DNA of 64,000 bases from Shewanella sp. MTB7 (lineage in GTDB: Bacteria; Pseudomonadota; Gammaproteobacteria; Enterobacterales; Shewanellaceae), in the NCBI RefSeq assembly GCF_027571385.1, contig NZ_CP085636.1, forward strand, positions 3,724,001-3,788,000, written 5' to 3'. Under the pieces are notes generated by a model. That model did no database searches. It was not told where the DNA came from and worked only from the letters and a program-made list of their open reading frames with translations. The stretch's first letter is position 1, and every line of letters begins with the position of its first letter. Positions 35,030 to 46,362 of the stretch are shown here, in pieces. A program made the translations under genes and the position numbers.

Positions 35030-36673
35030 ATGACTGTAATGCAAATGGTATACTGGCTGATAGCCACTTTAGGAAATCTATCCGCGCTATATATATTAAA
35101 ACTTGAAATGAATCTGATCTCGAGCCTTTTGCTCATGTTTACCTTAGGTTATTCAGCAATCGGTTTTTACGATATTAAATACAGCCCACACACCTTAAAT
35201 CGTCTTTATCCCGTTGTCGCCTATCTACGCTACTTTTTGGAATCCTATCGCACCGAAATTCAGCAATACTTTATTGCTAATGACACAGAAGAGAAACCCT
35301 TCAATAGAGAGCAACGTTCCCTTGTTTATCAGAGAGCCAAAAACGTTCGTGATACTATTGCTTTTGGAACACAACGAGACTTAACGGAGGAGAACTATTT
35401 AAGCTTATGGCATTCACTTTCTCCACAAGAAATTAACGATGACGTTAAACGTATACGTTTTGGTGGACCAGATTGTACTCAGCCCTACAATGCCTCCTAT
35501 TTGAATATTTCAGCCATGAGTTTCGGTTCACTCAGTGCAAATGCAATCGAAGCAATGAACTTAGGCGCTAAATTAGCAGGATGCTCCCATAACACCGGTG
35601 AAGGAGGAGCAAGTCCTTATCATCTTAAACATGGTGGCGATATCGTTTGGCAAATCGGTTCTGGTCTATTTGGTTGTCGAGATGATAATGGTAGCTTTAA
35701 CCCTGATTCTTTTAAAGCGATGGCTACCCGCCCTCAAATCAAGATGATTGAAATAAAACTCAGTCAAGGCGCTAAGCCAGGACATGGTGGTGTACTGCCT
35801 AAAGCAAAGATAACCGAAGAGATCGCAGCTATCAGACATGTACCAATGGACAGAGACTGTGTCTCTCCGGCAGTCAACCCTGAATGCACAACACCGATTG
35901 CTTTGCTCAACTTTGTAAAAAGGTTAAGGGAATTAAGTGGCGGAAAACCAGTAGGCTTTAAACTCTGTATCGGTAACCCAGCAGAATTTTTGAGCATATG
36001 TAAGGCTATGTTAATAACAGGAATAACGCCTGACTTTATTACTGTTGATGGCGCAGAAGGAGGCACTGGAGCTGCACCCGTTGAGTTCACAAACCGCTTA
36101 GGTATGGTGTGTTTGGAAGGTGTTTATTTCGTCCACAACGCACTAGTCGGTGTCGGTTTAAGAGACAAGATCCGCATTATTGCATCAGGTAAAACGGCCT
36201 CCAGTTTCGATCTACTTTCCAAGATAGCCATGGGCGCCGATACAGTTAACGCCGCACGAACCATGATGATGGCACTTGGCTGTATTCAATCACGTCACTG
36301 TAACACTAATCACTGTCCAACCGGGATAGCGACTCAAGATCCAGCTCGTTCAAAAGCCTTAAATATTCATGATAAGAGCTTGAGGGTTAAGAATTTTCAC
36401 CATAATACCTTAAAGAGTTTCTATGAGCTGGTAAGCAGTATGGGGTTAACAGATCCAGCCCATCTGACTCCTCAGATGATAAAGCGCCGCTCTCCTTACG
36501 GATTATTGATGTCGACAGGTAGCTTGATTAAGCCATTAGAAACAGATTCATTAATTGAAAATAAGTGTGACGATGCTTGGTCAAATTGGTGGGAGTCATG
36601 CAGTGCTGAACAGTTTTACGTTGAAGATCGCTATATTCTAAGGCCAGCTGAATTTAGCGCTTCAGTGAAGTGA
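35030..36673 (+). CDS. Membrane-anchored FMN-binding glutamate-synthase-family protein
   Basis: 547 residues. Two N-terminal membrane segments (about 5-22 and 28-46) followed by the FMN/glutamate synthase domain (about 140-480), with GEGGASPYHLKHGGDIVWQIG, KLSQGAKPGHGGVLP, VDGAEGGTGAAP and the 3Fe-4S cysteine cluster CIQSRHCNTNHCPTG. It lacks the glutamine amidotransferase and GltD parts, so it cannot be a full glutamate synthase. Such stand-alone proteins are known but poorly defined. It is a single gene between fur and the sucD terminator; substrate and electron donor are unknown. Confidence 0.85.
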   Translation: MTVMQMVYWLIATLGNLSALYILKLEMNLISSLLLMFTLGYSAIGFYDIKYSPHTLNRLYPVVAYLRYFLESYRTEIQQYFIANDTEEKPFNREQRSLVYQRAKNVRDTIAFGTQRDLTEENYLSLWHSLSPQEINDDVKRIRFGGPDCTQPYNASYLNISAMSFGSLSANAIEAMNLGAKLAGCSHNTGEGGASPYHLKHGGDIVWQIGSGLFGCRDDNGSFNPDSFKAMATRPQIKMIEIKLSQGAKPGHGGVLPKAKITEEIAAIRHVPMDRDCVSPAVNPECTTPIALLNFVKRLRELSGGKPVGFKLCIGNPAEFLSICKAMLITGITPDFITVDGAEGGTGAAPVEFTNRLGMVCLEGVYFVHNALVGVGLRDKIRIIASGKTASSFDLLSKIAMGADTVNAARTMMMALGCIQSRHCNTNHCPTGIATQDPARSKALNIHDKSLRVKNFHHNTLKSFYELVSSMGLTDPAHLTPQMIKRRSPYGLLMSTGSLIKPLETDSLIENKCDDAWSNWWESCSAEQFYVEDRYILRPAEFSASVK

Positions 36674-36723
36674 AGCTGAACAAGATAAATACCAATTGGT
36701 ATAATATAATATGTTACAGAAAC

Positions 36724-36748
36724 AAAAAAGGCGCATAGGCGCCTTTTT
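36724..36748. terminator. Bidirectional terminator between the GltS-like gene and sucD
   Basis: AAAAAAGGCGC-ATAG-GCGCCTTTTT, with T-runs on both strands. It ends sucABCD on the minus strand and the FMN protein gene on the plus strand. Confidence 0.9.
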
Positions 36749-36764
36749 CAAACGGGTAAGTGGA

Positions 36765-37637
36765 TTACCAACCCGTTCTAGTACGTAGAGCTTTACCAAT
36801 GTCGGCAAGTGAACGAACGGTTGTTACGCCGGCAGCTTCTAATGCTGCAAACTTATCTTCAGCTGTCCCTTTACCGCCAGCGATAATCGCACCAGCATGA
36901 CCCATACGCTTACCTTCAGGTGCAGTAACACCGGCAATATACGAAACAACTGGCTTAGTTACGTTAGCTTTGATGTAAGCAGCCGCTTCTTCTTCAGCTG
37001 TACCACCAATTTCACCAATCATTACGATGGCTTCGGTTTGTGGATCGTTTTGGAACATCTCCAATACGTCGATGAAGTTAGTGCCTGGAATTGGATCACC
37101 ACCAATACCAACACATGTAGACTGACCAAAACCTTCATCAGTAGTCTGCTTAACCGCTTCATACGTCAATGTACCAGAGCGAGAAACAATACCGACTTTA
37201 CCCGGCTTATGGATGTGGCCAGGCATGATACCAATCTTACACTCACCAGGCGTGATAACACCTGGGCAGTTAGGACCAATCATGCGCACGCCAGTCTCTT
37301 CAAGCTTAACTTTAACCTGAAGCATATCTAAAGTTGGGATACCTTCAGTAATACAAACGATAAGCTCAATACCAGCGTCAATCGCTTCAAGAATCGCATC
37401 TTTACAGAAAGGTGCTGGTACATAGATAACTGATGCTGTTGCACCAGTTTCAGCCACTGCGTCTTTAACAGTATTGAATACTGGCAGACCTAAATGAACC
37501 TGACCGCCTTTTCCTGGGGAAACGCCACCGACCATCTTAGTACCGTAATCGATAGCTTGCTCAGAGTGGAAAGTACCTTGTCCACCAGTAAACCCCTGAC
37601 AGATAACTTTAGTATCTTTATTGATTAAGACAGACAT
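36765..37637 (-). CDS. sucD: Succinyl-CoA synthetase alpha subunit
   Basis: 290 residues, usual length. CoA-binding fold with [15 protein letters not shown], the [23 protein letters not shown] stretch, and the phosphohistidine in [18 protein letters not shown]. With SucC it converts succinyl-CoA to succinate with formation of a nucleoside triphosphate. Its start overlaps the sucC stop by one base. Confidence 0.97.
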   Translation of the reverse strand: MSVLINKDTKVICQGFTGGQGTFHSEQAIDYGTKMVGGVSPGKGGQVHLGLPVFNTVKDAVAETGATASVIYVPAPFCKDAILEAIDAGIELIVCITEGIPTLDMLQVKVKLEETGVRMIGPNCPGVITPGECKIGIMPGHIHKPGKVGIVSRSGTLTYEAVKQTTDEGFGQSTCVGIGGDPIPGTNFIDVLEMFQNDPQTEAIVMIGEIGGTAEEEAAAYIKANVTKPVVSYIAGVTAPEGKRMGHAGAIIAGGKGTAEDKFAALEAAGVTTVRSLADIGKALRTRTGW

Positions 37638-38803
37638 TATTTGCCCTCCGCAGCTTTAACAACTTGCTCAGCTGCGTCTGTTAGACTTGTAGCTGCGATG
37701 ATATCTAGACCAGAATTTGCCAATACTTCACGGCCAAGTTCAGCATTAGTACCTTCAAGACGAACGACAACAGGTACGGTTACACCTACCTCTTTAACAG
37801 CACCGATAATACCTTCAGCGATCATGTCACAACGAACGATCCCACCGAAAATGTTAACGAGAACAGCTTTAACATTGTCATCTGACAAGATGATCTTAAA
37901 TGCTTCAGCAACACGTTCTTTCGTCGCCCCGCCGCCTACATCTAAGAAGTTAGCTGGCTTGCCGCCATGTAGATTAACGATATCCATTGTGCCCATAGCT
38001 AGGCCTGCACCGTTAACCATACAGCCAACGTTTCCATCGAGTGCAACATAGTTCAATTCGAACTTAGCAGCATGCGCTTCACGCGCGTCATCTTGTGATG
38101 GGTCGTGCATTTCACGGATTTTAGGTTGACGGTAAAGTGCATTGCCATCGATGCCAATCTTGCCATCTAGACAGTGAATGTTGCCGTCTGTCGTGATCAC
38201 AAGTGGGTTGATTTCAAGTAGCGCGAAATCGTGATCTTCAAACATTTTAGCTAAACCCATGAAGACTTTAGTGAACTGCTTCATTTGAGTTGGGTTTAGA
38301 CCCAACTTGAAGCCAAGATCACGAGCCTGATAAGGCTGAGGACCCGTTAGCGGATCAATAATAGCTTTATGGATCAACTCTGGCGTTTCTTCAGCCACAG
38401 TTTCAATATCAACACCACCTTCGGTAGATGCCATAAATACAACGCGACGTGAAGCACGATCAATAACTGCGCCTAAATATAACTCATTAGCGATATCTGT
38501 ACAGCTTTCAACTAAAATCTTAGCAACGGGCTGGCCTTTTTCATCTGTTTGGTAAGTAACAAGATTCTTACCTAACCAATGTTCAGCAAATGCCCTAATT
38601 TCGTTTTTATCGCCAGTAACTTTAACGCCACCTGCTTTACCACGGCCGCCTGCGTGTACTTGACACTTAACAACCCACATATCACCGCCAATATGGCCTG
38701 CTGCTTCAACGGCTTCTTGAGCCGTATCACATGCAAAACCTTCTGACACTGGTAAACCATATTCGGCAAATAAAGATTTCGCCTGATACTCATGCAAATT
38801 CAT
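37637..38803 (-). CDS. sucC: Succinyl-CoA synthetase beta subunit
   Basis: 388 residues, usual length. ATP-grasp domain at the N-terminus ([35 protein letters not shown]) and the C-terminal ligase domain ([22 protein letters not shown]). It carries nucleotide binding and specificity. Third gene of sucABCD. Confidence 0.97.
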   Translation of the reverse strand: MNLHEYQAKSLFAEYGLPVSEGFACDTAQEAVEAAGHIGGDMWVVKCQVHAGGRGKAGGVKVTGDKNEIRAFAEHWLGKNLVTYQTDEKGQPVAKILVESCTDIANELYLGAVIDRASRRVVFMASTEGGVDIETVAEETPELIHKAIIDPLTGPQPYQARDLGFKLGLNPTQMKQFTKVFMGLAKMFEDHDFALLEINPLVITTDGNIHCLDGKIGIDGNALYRQPKIREMHDPSQDDAREAHAAKFELNYVALDGNVGCMVNGAGLAMGTMDIVNLHGGKPANFLDVGGGATKERVAEAFKIILSDDNVKAVLVNIFGGIVRCDMIAEGIIGAVKEVGVTVPVVVRLEGTNAELGREVLANSGLDIIAATSLTDAAEQVVKAAEGK

Positions 38804-38914
38804 GATGATCTATCCGTATACTTCTTATCAAATTCAACCGACCTCTATTGGGTCAGTAGCGAGGGTATCTACCAGTGATCTCTCCTGAAATCACCGGTAA
38901 GCTGTCACTGCTAA

Positions 38915-40090
38915 TTATAGGTCAAGCAGTAGACGAGTTGGATCTTCGAGGAAGTCCTTAATGGCAACCAAGTAGCCAACTGATTCACGACCATCGATAA
39001 TACGGTGATCGTAAGATAGTGCTAGGTACATCATAGGCAAGATTTCAACCTGCCCATTGACTGCCATTGGGCGGTCCTTGATGGCATGCATGCCAAGGAT
39101 TGCGCTTTGCGGCAGGTTAAGAATGGGGGTAGACATGAGCGAGCCAAATACACCACCGTTAGTAACAGTAAAATTACCACCGGTCATATCTTCAACGGTC
39201 AGCTTACCGTCACGGCCTTTGAGCGCTAATTCACGAATATTACGCTCGATGTCCGCAAGACTCATGGTATCTGTATCACGAAGAACTGGAGTCACTAGAC
39301 CACGAGGCGTTGATACTGCGATGCTGATATCAAAGTAGTTGTGGTACACAATCTCATCACCGTCAATAGACGCATTGACTTCAGGGAAACGCTTTAATGC
39401 TTCAGTAACAGCCTTAATGTAGAAAGACATAAAGCCTAAACGAATGCCATGACGCTTCTCAAATACCTCTTGATACTGCTTACGAATGTCCATGATTGGC
39501 TTCATGTTAACTTCATTAAACGTAGTCAACATGGCGGTAGAATTTTTAGCTTCAAGCAAACGATTAGCAATCGTTTTACGCAAGCGTGACATAGGAACAC
39601 GTTTCTGACCGCGTTCAGCTAACGGCGCTACAGCTATGGGAACTGGAGCTGACGACTTGCTCTTCACGAAAGCTTCAACATCTTCTTTCGTAATACGGCC
39701 ACCAGCACCAGTGCCTTTAACTTGGCCAGCATCAATACTGTGCTCGCCGAGTAAACGACGAACTGATGGACTAAGTGCATCAGTTGAGTCATCTGCGGCT
39801 TCTGGTACACTTGCTTCAGCTTCAGCTTTCGTCACTTCTTGACCTGCTACTGCACCGGCGGTAAACATCGCGATAACAGCTTCACCAAGAACGGTATCAC
39901 CTTCATTCGCTAAGAATGAAGCAATAGAACCATCTTCCGGAGCAACAACTTCAAGAACAACTTTGTCAGTTTCAATATCAACCAGATTTTGATCACGTGT
40001 AACGTGTTCACCAGGTTGAACGTGCCAAGTAGCAATAGTTGCATCAGCAACAGATTCTGGTAGTACGGGTACCTTAATTTCGATACTCAT
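38915..40090 (-). CDS. sucB: Dihydrolipoyl succinyltransferase (E2 of 2-oxoglutarate dehydrogenase)
   Basis: 391 residues. Lipoyl domain with the modified Lys in ETDKVVLEV (about 43), E3-binding domain ([32 protein letters not shown], about 107-140) and the catalytic domain ending in [16 protein letters not shown] with the active-site His. A single lipoyl domain, as usual for SucB. It follows sucA by 28 bp. Confidence 0.97.
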   Translation of the reverse strand: MSIEIKVPVLPESVADATIATWHVQPGEHVTRDQNLVDIETDKVVLEVVAPEDGSIASFLANEGDTVLGEAVIAMFTAGAVAGQEVTKAEAEASVPEAADDSTDALSPSVRRLLGEHSIDAGQVKGTGAGGRITKEDVEAFVKSKSSAPVPIAVAPLAERGQKRVPMSRLRKTIANRLLEAKNSTAMLTTFNEVNMKPIMDIRKQYQEVFEKRHGIRLGFMSFYIKAVTEALKRFPEVNASIDGDEIVYHNYFDISIAVSTPRGLVTPVLRDTDTMSLADIERNIRELALKGRDGKLTVEDMTGGNFTVTNGGVFGSLMSTPILNLPQSAILGMHAIKDRPMAVNGQVEILPMMYLALSYDHRIIDGRESVGYLVAIKDFLEDPTRLLLDL

Positions 40091-40118
40091 GAGGAGCTAT
40101 CCTTTTTATTGTCTATTA

Positions 40119-42941
40119 CTACAGTTTTAATGCGCTTTTAATCAAAGATTCTTGCTCTTTAGCATGCAGTGATGGATAACCACAAGCTGGTGCAGCTGAC
40201 GCTTCACGACCGGCATAGGTTAACTGTGCACCCGCTGGAATTGAAGTCCAGAAGTGGTGCTGGCTGCAATACCAAGCGCCTTGGTTTTGAGGTTCTTCCT
40301 GACACCAAACAAAATCTTTAACATGTTGATATTCTGATAACATTGTTTCTATGTCTTCGTGTGGGAACGGGTATAACTGCTCCAAACGAATCAAGGCAAC
40401 ATTAGTGACATTTTCTTTGCGTCGCTTCTCAAGCAATTCGAAATACACTTTGCCACTACAGAATACTACTCGGTCAACTTTACTGCTGTCTAAGTTATCT
40501 GTTTCAGGAATAACATTCTGGAATGTTCCCTGAGCAAGCTCTTCCATTGACGATACCGCTAACGGGTGGCGCAACAGAGACTTAGGAGACATAACAACCA
40601 ATGGACGACGCATAGGTCTGACGACCTGACGACGTAACATATGATAAACCTGCGCCGGTGTTGAAGGAACACACACCTGCATATTATGGTTTGCACAAAG
40701 TTGTAAGAAGCGTTCTAATCGTGCACTCGAGTGCTCTGGTCCCTGACCTTCATAACCGTGAGGCAATAACATAGTCAAACCACACAGACGGCCCCACTTT
40801 TGCTCACCCGAAGATAAGAACTGATCAATAACCACTTGAGCACAGTTAGCAAAATCGCCAAATTGCGCTTCCCAAAGCGTTAATCCGCCAGGCTCTGCTG
40901 TCGCGTAACCATATTCAAACGCTAATACTGAAGCTTCTGACAAAACAGAATCAGTAATATCGATTGGACCTTGATCTTCAGAAATATTACGCAAAGGCAG
41001 ATAAGCTGTCGCATCGTTTTGATTATGCAGAACCGCATGGCGATGGAAGAAGGTTCCACGACCAGAATCTTGACCTGTGATACGAATACGTTTCTTATCT
41101 TCAACAATCGAGGCATAGGCTAATGTTTCAGCAAACCCCCAATCAAGAGGCTTTTCACCGCTAGCCATCAAGGCCCGGTCTTTATAGATTTTAGCGACAC
41201 GAGACTGAAGTTTATGATTTTCAGGAACATAACTAATCTTTTCAGCTAAGTTATTGATACGTTCCATCGACATTTGGCCATCATATGGATCATCCCACTC
41301 CTTGTTGATATAAGGAGACCAATCAACAGAGTTCAATGTCATTGGACGCCACTCTTCAACCACGCAGTCACCGTGATCAAGTGCATCTCGATAATCATTA
41401 ATCATCGAAGTTACTTCATCTGCCGCTAACGTGTTTTCAGCAATCAACCTATCGGCATAGATCTTACGTGGTGTTGGGTGTTTCTTGATTTGGGCATACA
41501 TCAAAGGCTGGGTTGCACTTGGCTCATCGGCTTCGTTATGGCCATGACGACGGTAACAAACCAGATCGATAACCACATCACGTTTAAACTCATTACGGTA
41601 ATCAACAGCAAGTTGAGAGACAAAAGCCACAGCTTCTGGATCATCAGCATTCACGTGGAAAATAGGTGCCTGTACCATCTTCGCAATATCGGTACAATAC
41701 TCCGTTGAACGCACATCTTCGGTTGCAGAAGTAGTAAAGCCAACTTGATTATTAATCACAATTCTGATGCTACCGCCCACGGTGAAACCGCGTGTCTGAG
41801 ACATATTAAATGTCTCTTGAACGATACCTTGACCTGTAATAGCGGAATCACCATGAAGAGTAATAGGCAATACTTGCAAGCCAGAATCACAACCACGACG
41901 ATCTTGACGAGCACGAACTGACCCCATCACTACTGGATTAACAATCTCAAGATGAGATGGGTTAAAAGCCAATGCTAGATGAATGTTGCCACCAGGTGTT
42001 TGAAAATCAGATGAGAAACCTTGGTGATATTTAACGTCACCAGAACCGTTAAGTTCATCACTGTGTTTACCCGCAAACTCGTCAAATAACTCAGATGGTT
42101 TTTTTCCCAAAATGTTGACAAGTAAGTTTAAGCGACCACGGTGAGCCATGCCCACAACGACCTCTTTAGTCCCGGCTTCGCCTGCGCGGTACAAGATCTC
42201 ACGCATCATAGGAACTAACGCATCACCACCTTCCAGTGAGAAACGTTTCGCACCAGGAAACTTAGCACCTAGGTACTTTTCAATACCCTCAGCAGCGTTT
42301 AAGCCGACTAAGATTCTGATTTTAGCGAGTTTATCGTAATTAGCTCTACCTAAAGAAGGTTCTAGCCTTTGCTGTATCCAGCGTTTTTCATCGGTATCTG
42401 TGATGTGCATGTATTCAGAGCCAATTGAACCACAGTAAGTGGCCTTCAAGGCTTTAATAAGATCACCAAGCTGCATCGTGTCACCACTATGAGCAAATGA
42501 ACCTGTATTGAATTCACGCTGCATATCTTCGCTAGTTAAACCATGGAAGGCAGGGTCCAGTTCAGAGACTTGATCACGTTTCCACAGTCCCAGAGGATCT
42601 AAATTAGCATTCTGGTGGCCACGAAAACGATGAGCATTGATCATCTGTAGGACTTTAACTTGCTTAGCATCAACCTCAGGATCCGTCACTCGGGCTGAGC
42701 CCTTTTGACGTCCTTCTAACGCTAAACTACGAAAATAATCACGTATTTTTGAGTGGGCAGCTTCCGGAACATCTTTCGATGCACCGTTTGCGTAAGGGAG
42801 GTTATCAAACACCACTTGCCAATCTGTTGCAACAGATTGAGGGTCTTCTTGATAGGCTTCATACATCTCTTCTACATAGGTCGAATTTGCACCACTTAGG
42901 TGTGATGATTCGAGCCAGGCTTTCATGATGCCTTGGTGCAT
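40119..42941 (-). CDS. sucA: 2-oxoglutarate dehydrogenase E1 component
   Basis: 940 residues from ATG 42941 (AAAGGAATAGAA before it); a start at 42956 is less likely. Thiamine-diphosphate enzyme with the RFSLEGGDALVPMM segment, the GMAHRGRLN motif, GDSAITGQGIVQET and the C-terminal GQGPEHSSARLERFLQL. It decarboxylates 2-oxoglutarate and passes succinyl to SucB. A partial terminator lies between sdhB and this gene, so sdh and suc may be transcribed partly separately. Confidence 0.97.
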   Translation of the reverse strand: MHQGIMKAWLESSHLSGANSTYVEEMYEAYQEDPQSVATDWQVVFDNLPYANGASKDVPEAAHSKIRDYFRSLALEGRQKGSARVTDPEVDAKQVKVLQMINAHRFRGHQNANLDPLGLWKRDQVSELDPAFHGLTSEDMQREFNTGSFAHSGDTMQLGDLIKALKATYCGSIGSEYMHITDTDEKRWIQQRLEPSLGRANYDKLAKIRILVGLNAAEGIEKYLGAKFPGAKRFSLEGGDALVPMMREILYRAGEAGTKEVVVGMAHRGRLNLLVNILGKKPSELFDEFAGKHSDELNGSGDVKYHQGFSSDFQTPGGNIHLALAFNPSHLEIVNPVVMGSVRARQDRRGCDSGLQVLPITLHGDSAITGQGIVQETFNMSQTRGFTVGGSIRIVINNQVGFTTSATEDVRSTEYCTDIAKMVQAPIFHVNADDPEAVAFVSQLAVDYRNEFKRDVVIDLVCYRRHGHNEADEPSATQPLMYAQIKKHPTPRKIYADRLIAENTLAADEVTSMINDYRDALDHGDCVVEEWRPMTLNSVDWSPYINKEWDDPYDGQMSMERINNLAEKISYVPENHKLQSRVAKIYKDRALMASGEKPLDWGFAETLAYASIVEDKKRIRITGQDSGRGTFFHRHAVLHNQNDATAYLPLRNISEDQGPIDITDSVLSEASVLAFEYGYATAEPGGLTLWEAQFGDFANCAQVVIDQFLSSGEQKWGRLCGLTMLLPHGYEGQGPEHSSARLERFLQLCANHNMQVCVPSTPAQVYHMLRRQVVRPMRRPLVVMSPKSLLRHPLAVSSMEELAQGTFQNVIPETDNLDSSKVDRVVFCSGKVYFELLEKRRKENVTNVALIRLEQLYPFPHEDIETMLSEYQHVKDFVWCQEEPQNQGAWYCSQHHFWTSIPAGAQLTYAGREASAAPACGYPSLHAKEQESLIKSALKL

Positions 42942-43085
42942 TTCTATTCCTTTCAAACTTTATACACGAATTTAGCCAAGTCTTAGATATGTATTCTTTG
43001 TAATAAAACAAGGAGTACACAATCGCTGCTATCCCGAGAAATGAATATTTTCATCATTTCACGACAAATTGTAGTTCCATTACAC

Positions 43086-43117
43086 AAAAGAGCCACTTCT
43101 CAAATGAAAAGTGACTC
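43086..43117 (-). terminator. Attenuator-like hairpin between sdhB and sucA
   Basis: Minus-strand GAGTCACTT and AAGTGGCTC arms (43117-43109, 43098-43090; one mismatch) followed by TTTTG. It could reduce read-through from sdhCDAB to sucABCD. Confidence 0.55.
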
Positions 43118-43161
43118 AATTCGAGCTATATAATTATTAGTTTCAGCTCTTGGTCTTGCAT

Positions 43162-43869
43162 TTATACTGCTCTCTTCAGCAACATGGACTTAATATGTCC
43201 AATCGCTTTAGTCGGATTGAGTCCCTTAGGACAAACATCCACACAGTTCATAATACCATGGCAACGAAATACGCTGTAGGCATCGTCAAGCTCTGATAGA
43301 CGCTCTTCTGTCGCAGTATCACGACTATCAATTAAAAAACGATAAGCATGTAACAGGCCGCTAGGGCCGATAAACTTATCTGGGTTCCACCAAAAAGATG
43401 GACAAGCGGTCGAACAACATGCACACATGATACATTCATATAAACCATCTAAATGTTCACGCTCCTCAGGAGATTGCAGATGTTCACGCGCAGGCGTTTT
43501 TTCATCATTAATCAAATAAGGCTTTATCTTTTCATATTGCTTGTAGAACTGACTTAAGTCCACAATAACATCACGTACAACTGGCATACCTGGTAGTGGT
43601 CTGATCTCAAGTTTCTTACCTTTAAAGCTTGAGATTGGTGTGATACAGGCCAGACCATTTTTACCGTTCATGTTCAGGCCATCACTACCACAAACACCTT
43701 CACGGCATGAGCGACGAAATGCTAATGTTGAATCTTGCTCTTTTAGAAGTATCAGTGCATCAAGGACCATCATATCGGTACCATCTTCCACTTCTAACGT
43801 ATAATCTTTCATGTAAGGCTTAGCGTCTACATCAGGATTATAGCGATAAACTGCGATATTCAAATTCAT
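43162..43869 (-). CDS. sdhB: Succinate dehydrogenase iron-sulfur subunit
   Basis: 235 residues from ATG 43869 (AAGGA upstream). 2Fe-2S motif CREGVCGSDGLNMNGKNGLAC (cysteines about 55-75), then CIMCACCSTACPSFWW and CHGIMNCVDVCPKGLNP for the 4Fe-4S and 3Fe-4S clusters. It transfers electrons from SdhA to quinone in the membrane. Starts 10 bp after the sdhA stop. Confidence 0.97.
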   Translation of the reverse strand: MNLNIAVYRYNPDVDAKPYMKDYTLEVEDGTDMMVLDALILLKEQDSTLAFRRSCREGVCGSDGLNMNGKNGLACITPISSFKGKKLEIRPLPGMPVVRDVIVDLSQFYKQYEKIKPYLINDEKTPAREHLQSPEEREHLDGLYECIMCACCSTACPSFWWNPDKFIGPSGLLHAYRFLIDSRDTATEERLSELDDAYSVFRCHGIMNCVDVCPKGLNPTKAIGHIKSMLLKRAV

Positions 43870-43879
43870 CTCAAATTCC

Positions 43880-45646
43880 TTAGTAAGTGCGCTTGATCGG
43901 CGGGAATGCGGCACGAAGCTTAGGCTCCATGTTCACAGGTCGACGATCCATCTCTTCGGTTGCAGGATCAAACAGGCTGTGACACAACCAATTCTCATCA
44001 TCACGTTCCAAATAATCTTCACGTGAATGTGCACCACGACTCTCTGTGCGAAAGTTAGCCGCGTAAGCTGTCGCAATAGCCGTTGCCATCAGATTATCCA
44101 ACTCTAAACATTCAATACGTTGAGTATTGAATTCAGAAGAGTTATCAGAAAGTTTAGCATTCGCTAGACGTTCACGTATGGCTTTAAGCTCTTTTAAGCC
44201 TTCTGCCATAGCATCTCCACTACGAAACACTGAGAAATTAAGCTGCATACAAAGCTGTAAGTCTTTACGGATCTGTACAGGATCTTCACCGTCTTTGTTG
44301 TTTTCCCAACGATTTAGACGCTCAAGTGACTTAGCGATATCTGCATCAGTGGCATCTTTAGGTGTAGCGGTTTCATCTAATGCTTTACCTAGATGCTGTC
44401 CCGCAGCACGACCAAAGACCACTAAATCAAGCAGTGAATTACCACCTAAGCGGTTGGCACCGTGTACAGATACACAAGCAATCTCACCTACAGCGAATAG
44501 ACCAATAACGTCGCTCTCTGTACCATCAGCGTTCTTACGCAACACCTGGCCACTCACTTTAGCCGGCAAACCACCCATCATGTAATGACAAGTAGGGAGA
44601 ACAGGGATTGGCCCATCAGCAGGATCGATATGCGCAAAAGTACGAGATAATTCACATACCCCAGGAAGACGAGCTTCTAACGTTTCTTTGCCGAGGTGAT
44701 CCAGCTTAAGCAATAGATGTGGACCAAGAGGACCGTGAAGACCGCGGCCTTCACGAATTTCAGTCATCATAGAGCGGGCAACAACATCCCGTGAGGCTAA
44801 ATCCTTCGCATTAGGCGCATAGCGCTCCATGAAACGTTCGCCGTCTTTGTTTAGCAGGTATCCACCTTCACCACGACAACCTTCGGTCACAAGTACACCA
44901 GCACCTGCAATCCCTGTAGGGTGGAACTGCCACATCTCCATGTCTTGCATCTGTACACCAGCGCGCATCGCCATACCAACACCGTCACCGGTATTAATGT
45001 GAGCATTAGTGGTTGAAGCAAAGATACGTCCAGCACCGCCCGTCGCAAGTACTGTTGCTTTAGCTTTAAAGTAAACAATTTCACCACTTTCGATATCGAT
45101 TGCTGTACAACCGACGATAACGCCATCTTCATTCTTCACTAAATCAAGTGCATACCATTCAGAGAATACTTCAGTTTTATGTTTTACGTTTTGCTGGTAT
45201 AAACAATGTAAAAGCGCGTGACCCGTACGGTCAGCCGCTGCTGCGGTACGTGCAGCTTGTTCACCACCAAAATTCTTTGACTGGCCACCAAATGGGCGTT
45301 GGTAAATAGTGCCATTTTCGAAACGTGAGAATGGTAGACCCATCTGCTCTAATTCGATAACCGCTTCAGGTCCCGTCTTACACATGAACTCTATTGCTTC
45401 TTGATCGCCGATAAAATCGGAACCTTTGACGGTGTCGTACATATGTTGTTCCCAATGATCTTCATGGGCATTACCCAGCGCTACGGTGATACCACCTTGC
45501 GCAGATACGGTATGAGAACGTGTTGGAAATACTTTTGATAAAAGCGCACAGCTTTTACCTTCTTTAGATATCTGTAATGCTGCTCGCATACCTGCGCCGC
45601 CAGCGCCGATAACAATCGCATCAAATTCGCGAACTGGAATACTCAC
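43880..45646 (-). CDS. sdhA: Succinate dehydrogenase flavoprotein subunit
   Basis: 588 residues, usual length. FAD motif [15 protein letters not shown] at the N-terminus, [10 protein letters not shown] with the covalent FAD histidine (about 45), HPTGI and the catalytic Arg region near [13 protein letters not shown]. Catalyses succinate to fumarate. It abuts the sdhD stop. Confidence 0.97.
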   Translation of the reverse strand: MSIPVREFDAIVIGAGGAGMRAALQISKEGKSCALLSKVFPTRSHTVSAQGGITVALGNAHEDHWEQHMYDTVKGSDFIGDQEAIEFMCKTGPEAVIELEQMGLPFSRFENGTIYQRPFGGQSKNFGGEQAARTAAAADRTGHALLHCLYQQNVKHKTEVFSEWYALDLVKNEDGVIVGCTAIDIESGEIVYFKAKATVLATGGAGRIFASTTNAHINTGDGVGMAMRAGVQMQDMEMWQFHPTGIAGAGVLVTEGCRGEGGYLLNKDGERFMERYAPNAKDLASRDVVARSMMTEIREGRGLHGPLGPHLLLKLDHLGKETLEARLPGVCELSRTFAHIDPADGPIPVLPTCHYMMGGLPAKVSGQVLRKNADGTESDVIGLFAVGEIACVSVHGANRLGGNSLLDLVVFGRAAGQHLGKALDETATPKDATDADIAKSLERLNRWENNKDGEDPVQIRKDLQLCMQLNFSVFRSGDAMAEGLKELKAIRERLANAKLSDNSSEFNTQRIECLELDNLMATAIATAYAANFRTESRGAHSREDYLERDDENWLCHSLFDPATEEMDRRPVNMEPKLRAAFPPIKRTY

Positions 45647-45994
45647 TTAAACACCCCACACTATCAAAATACCGGCAGCCATATAGCAGAAGGCGGCAAC
45701 GACAAAAACGAACTGAAGCACACCACGTAAAGCTAAAGGCTTAACATAGTCTGTAAGTACTTGCCAAACCCCAATCCATGCGTGGATCAGTACCGCAACA
45801 AGTGCGAGTAGGGTAAATACCTTCATTGACAATGCGCTAAATAAGCCATGCCAAACGTCGTAGGTTAGTGGAGAGCTACATGCAATAAATCCAACCAAAA
45901 AAATGGTATATACAGCCAGAACTATTGCACTTGCGCGTATAAGAATGAAGTCATGGACACCGCTGCGGCCAAGACTTGCTGCGTTAGTTACCAT
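45647..45994 (-). CDS. sdhD: Succinate dehydrogenase membrane anchor subunit
   Basis: 115 residues from ATG 45994 ([23 protein letters not shown]), which overlaps the sdhC stop by 7 bp. Three membrane segments. With SdhC it forms the heme b and quinone site; the His in [16 protein letters not shown] is a likely heme ligand. Confidence 0.93.
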   Translation of the reverse strand: MVTNAASLGRSGVHDFILIRASAIVLAVYTIFLVGFIACSSPLTYDVWHGLFSALSMKVFTLLALVAVLIHAWIGVWQVLTDYVKPLALRGVLQFVFVVAAFCYMAAGILIVWGV

Positions 45995-46362
45995 ACCCAA
46001 ATCCCCACAATGATTGAAAACGCGGCCGACAAGGCAAACGCGACTTTTGCTGATGCAATGCCTGAGGCTAATTCTTCCCAACGCCCGGTATCCATTATCA
46101 AGTGGCGTATGCCAACGATAAGGTGATAACCAAGTGCAGTAAGAATTCCCCAGATGACAAATTTAACCAACAAATTATCAAAAAGAGATTGAATGCCCGC
46201 GAAACTCTCAGGGGATGCTAAAGATTCATTTAACAACCAAATGAGAATACCGACAGCAAATAGCATGATGACACCGGATACACGGTGAAGAATGGACGCA
46301 ATCGCTGTTGCAGGAAAGCGAATGGTTTGCAGATCTAAATGGACAGGTCTTTTCTTTTTCAC
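45988..46362 (-). CDS. sdhC: Succinate dehydrogenase cytochrome b556 subunit
   Basis: 124 residues. [27 protein letters not shown] opens the protein as in other SdhC, with three membrane segments and [14 protein letters not shown] with the conserved histidines. First gene of sdhCDAB; a near-perfect Crp site lies about 75 bp upstream. Confidence 0.94.
   Translation of the reverse strand: MKKKRPVHLDLQTIRFPATAIASILHRVSGVIMLFAVGILIWLLNESLASPESFAGIQSLFDNLLVKFVIWGILTALGYHLIVGIRHLIMDTGRWEELASGIASAKVAFALSAAFSIIVGIWVW

Noticed and set aside
36690..36712. TACCAATTGGTATAATATA resembling an end of the bioF inverted-repeat element
   Set aside because: Only about 12 bases match and there is no second end; probably a chance AT-rich palindrome.
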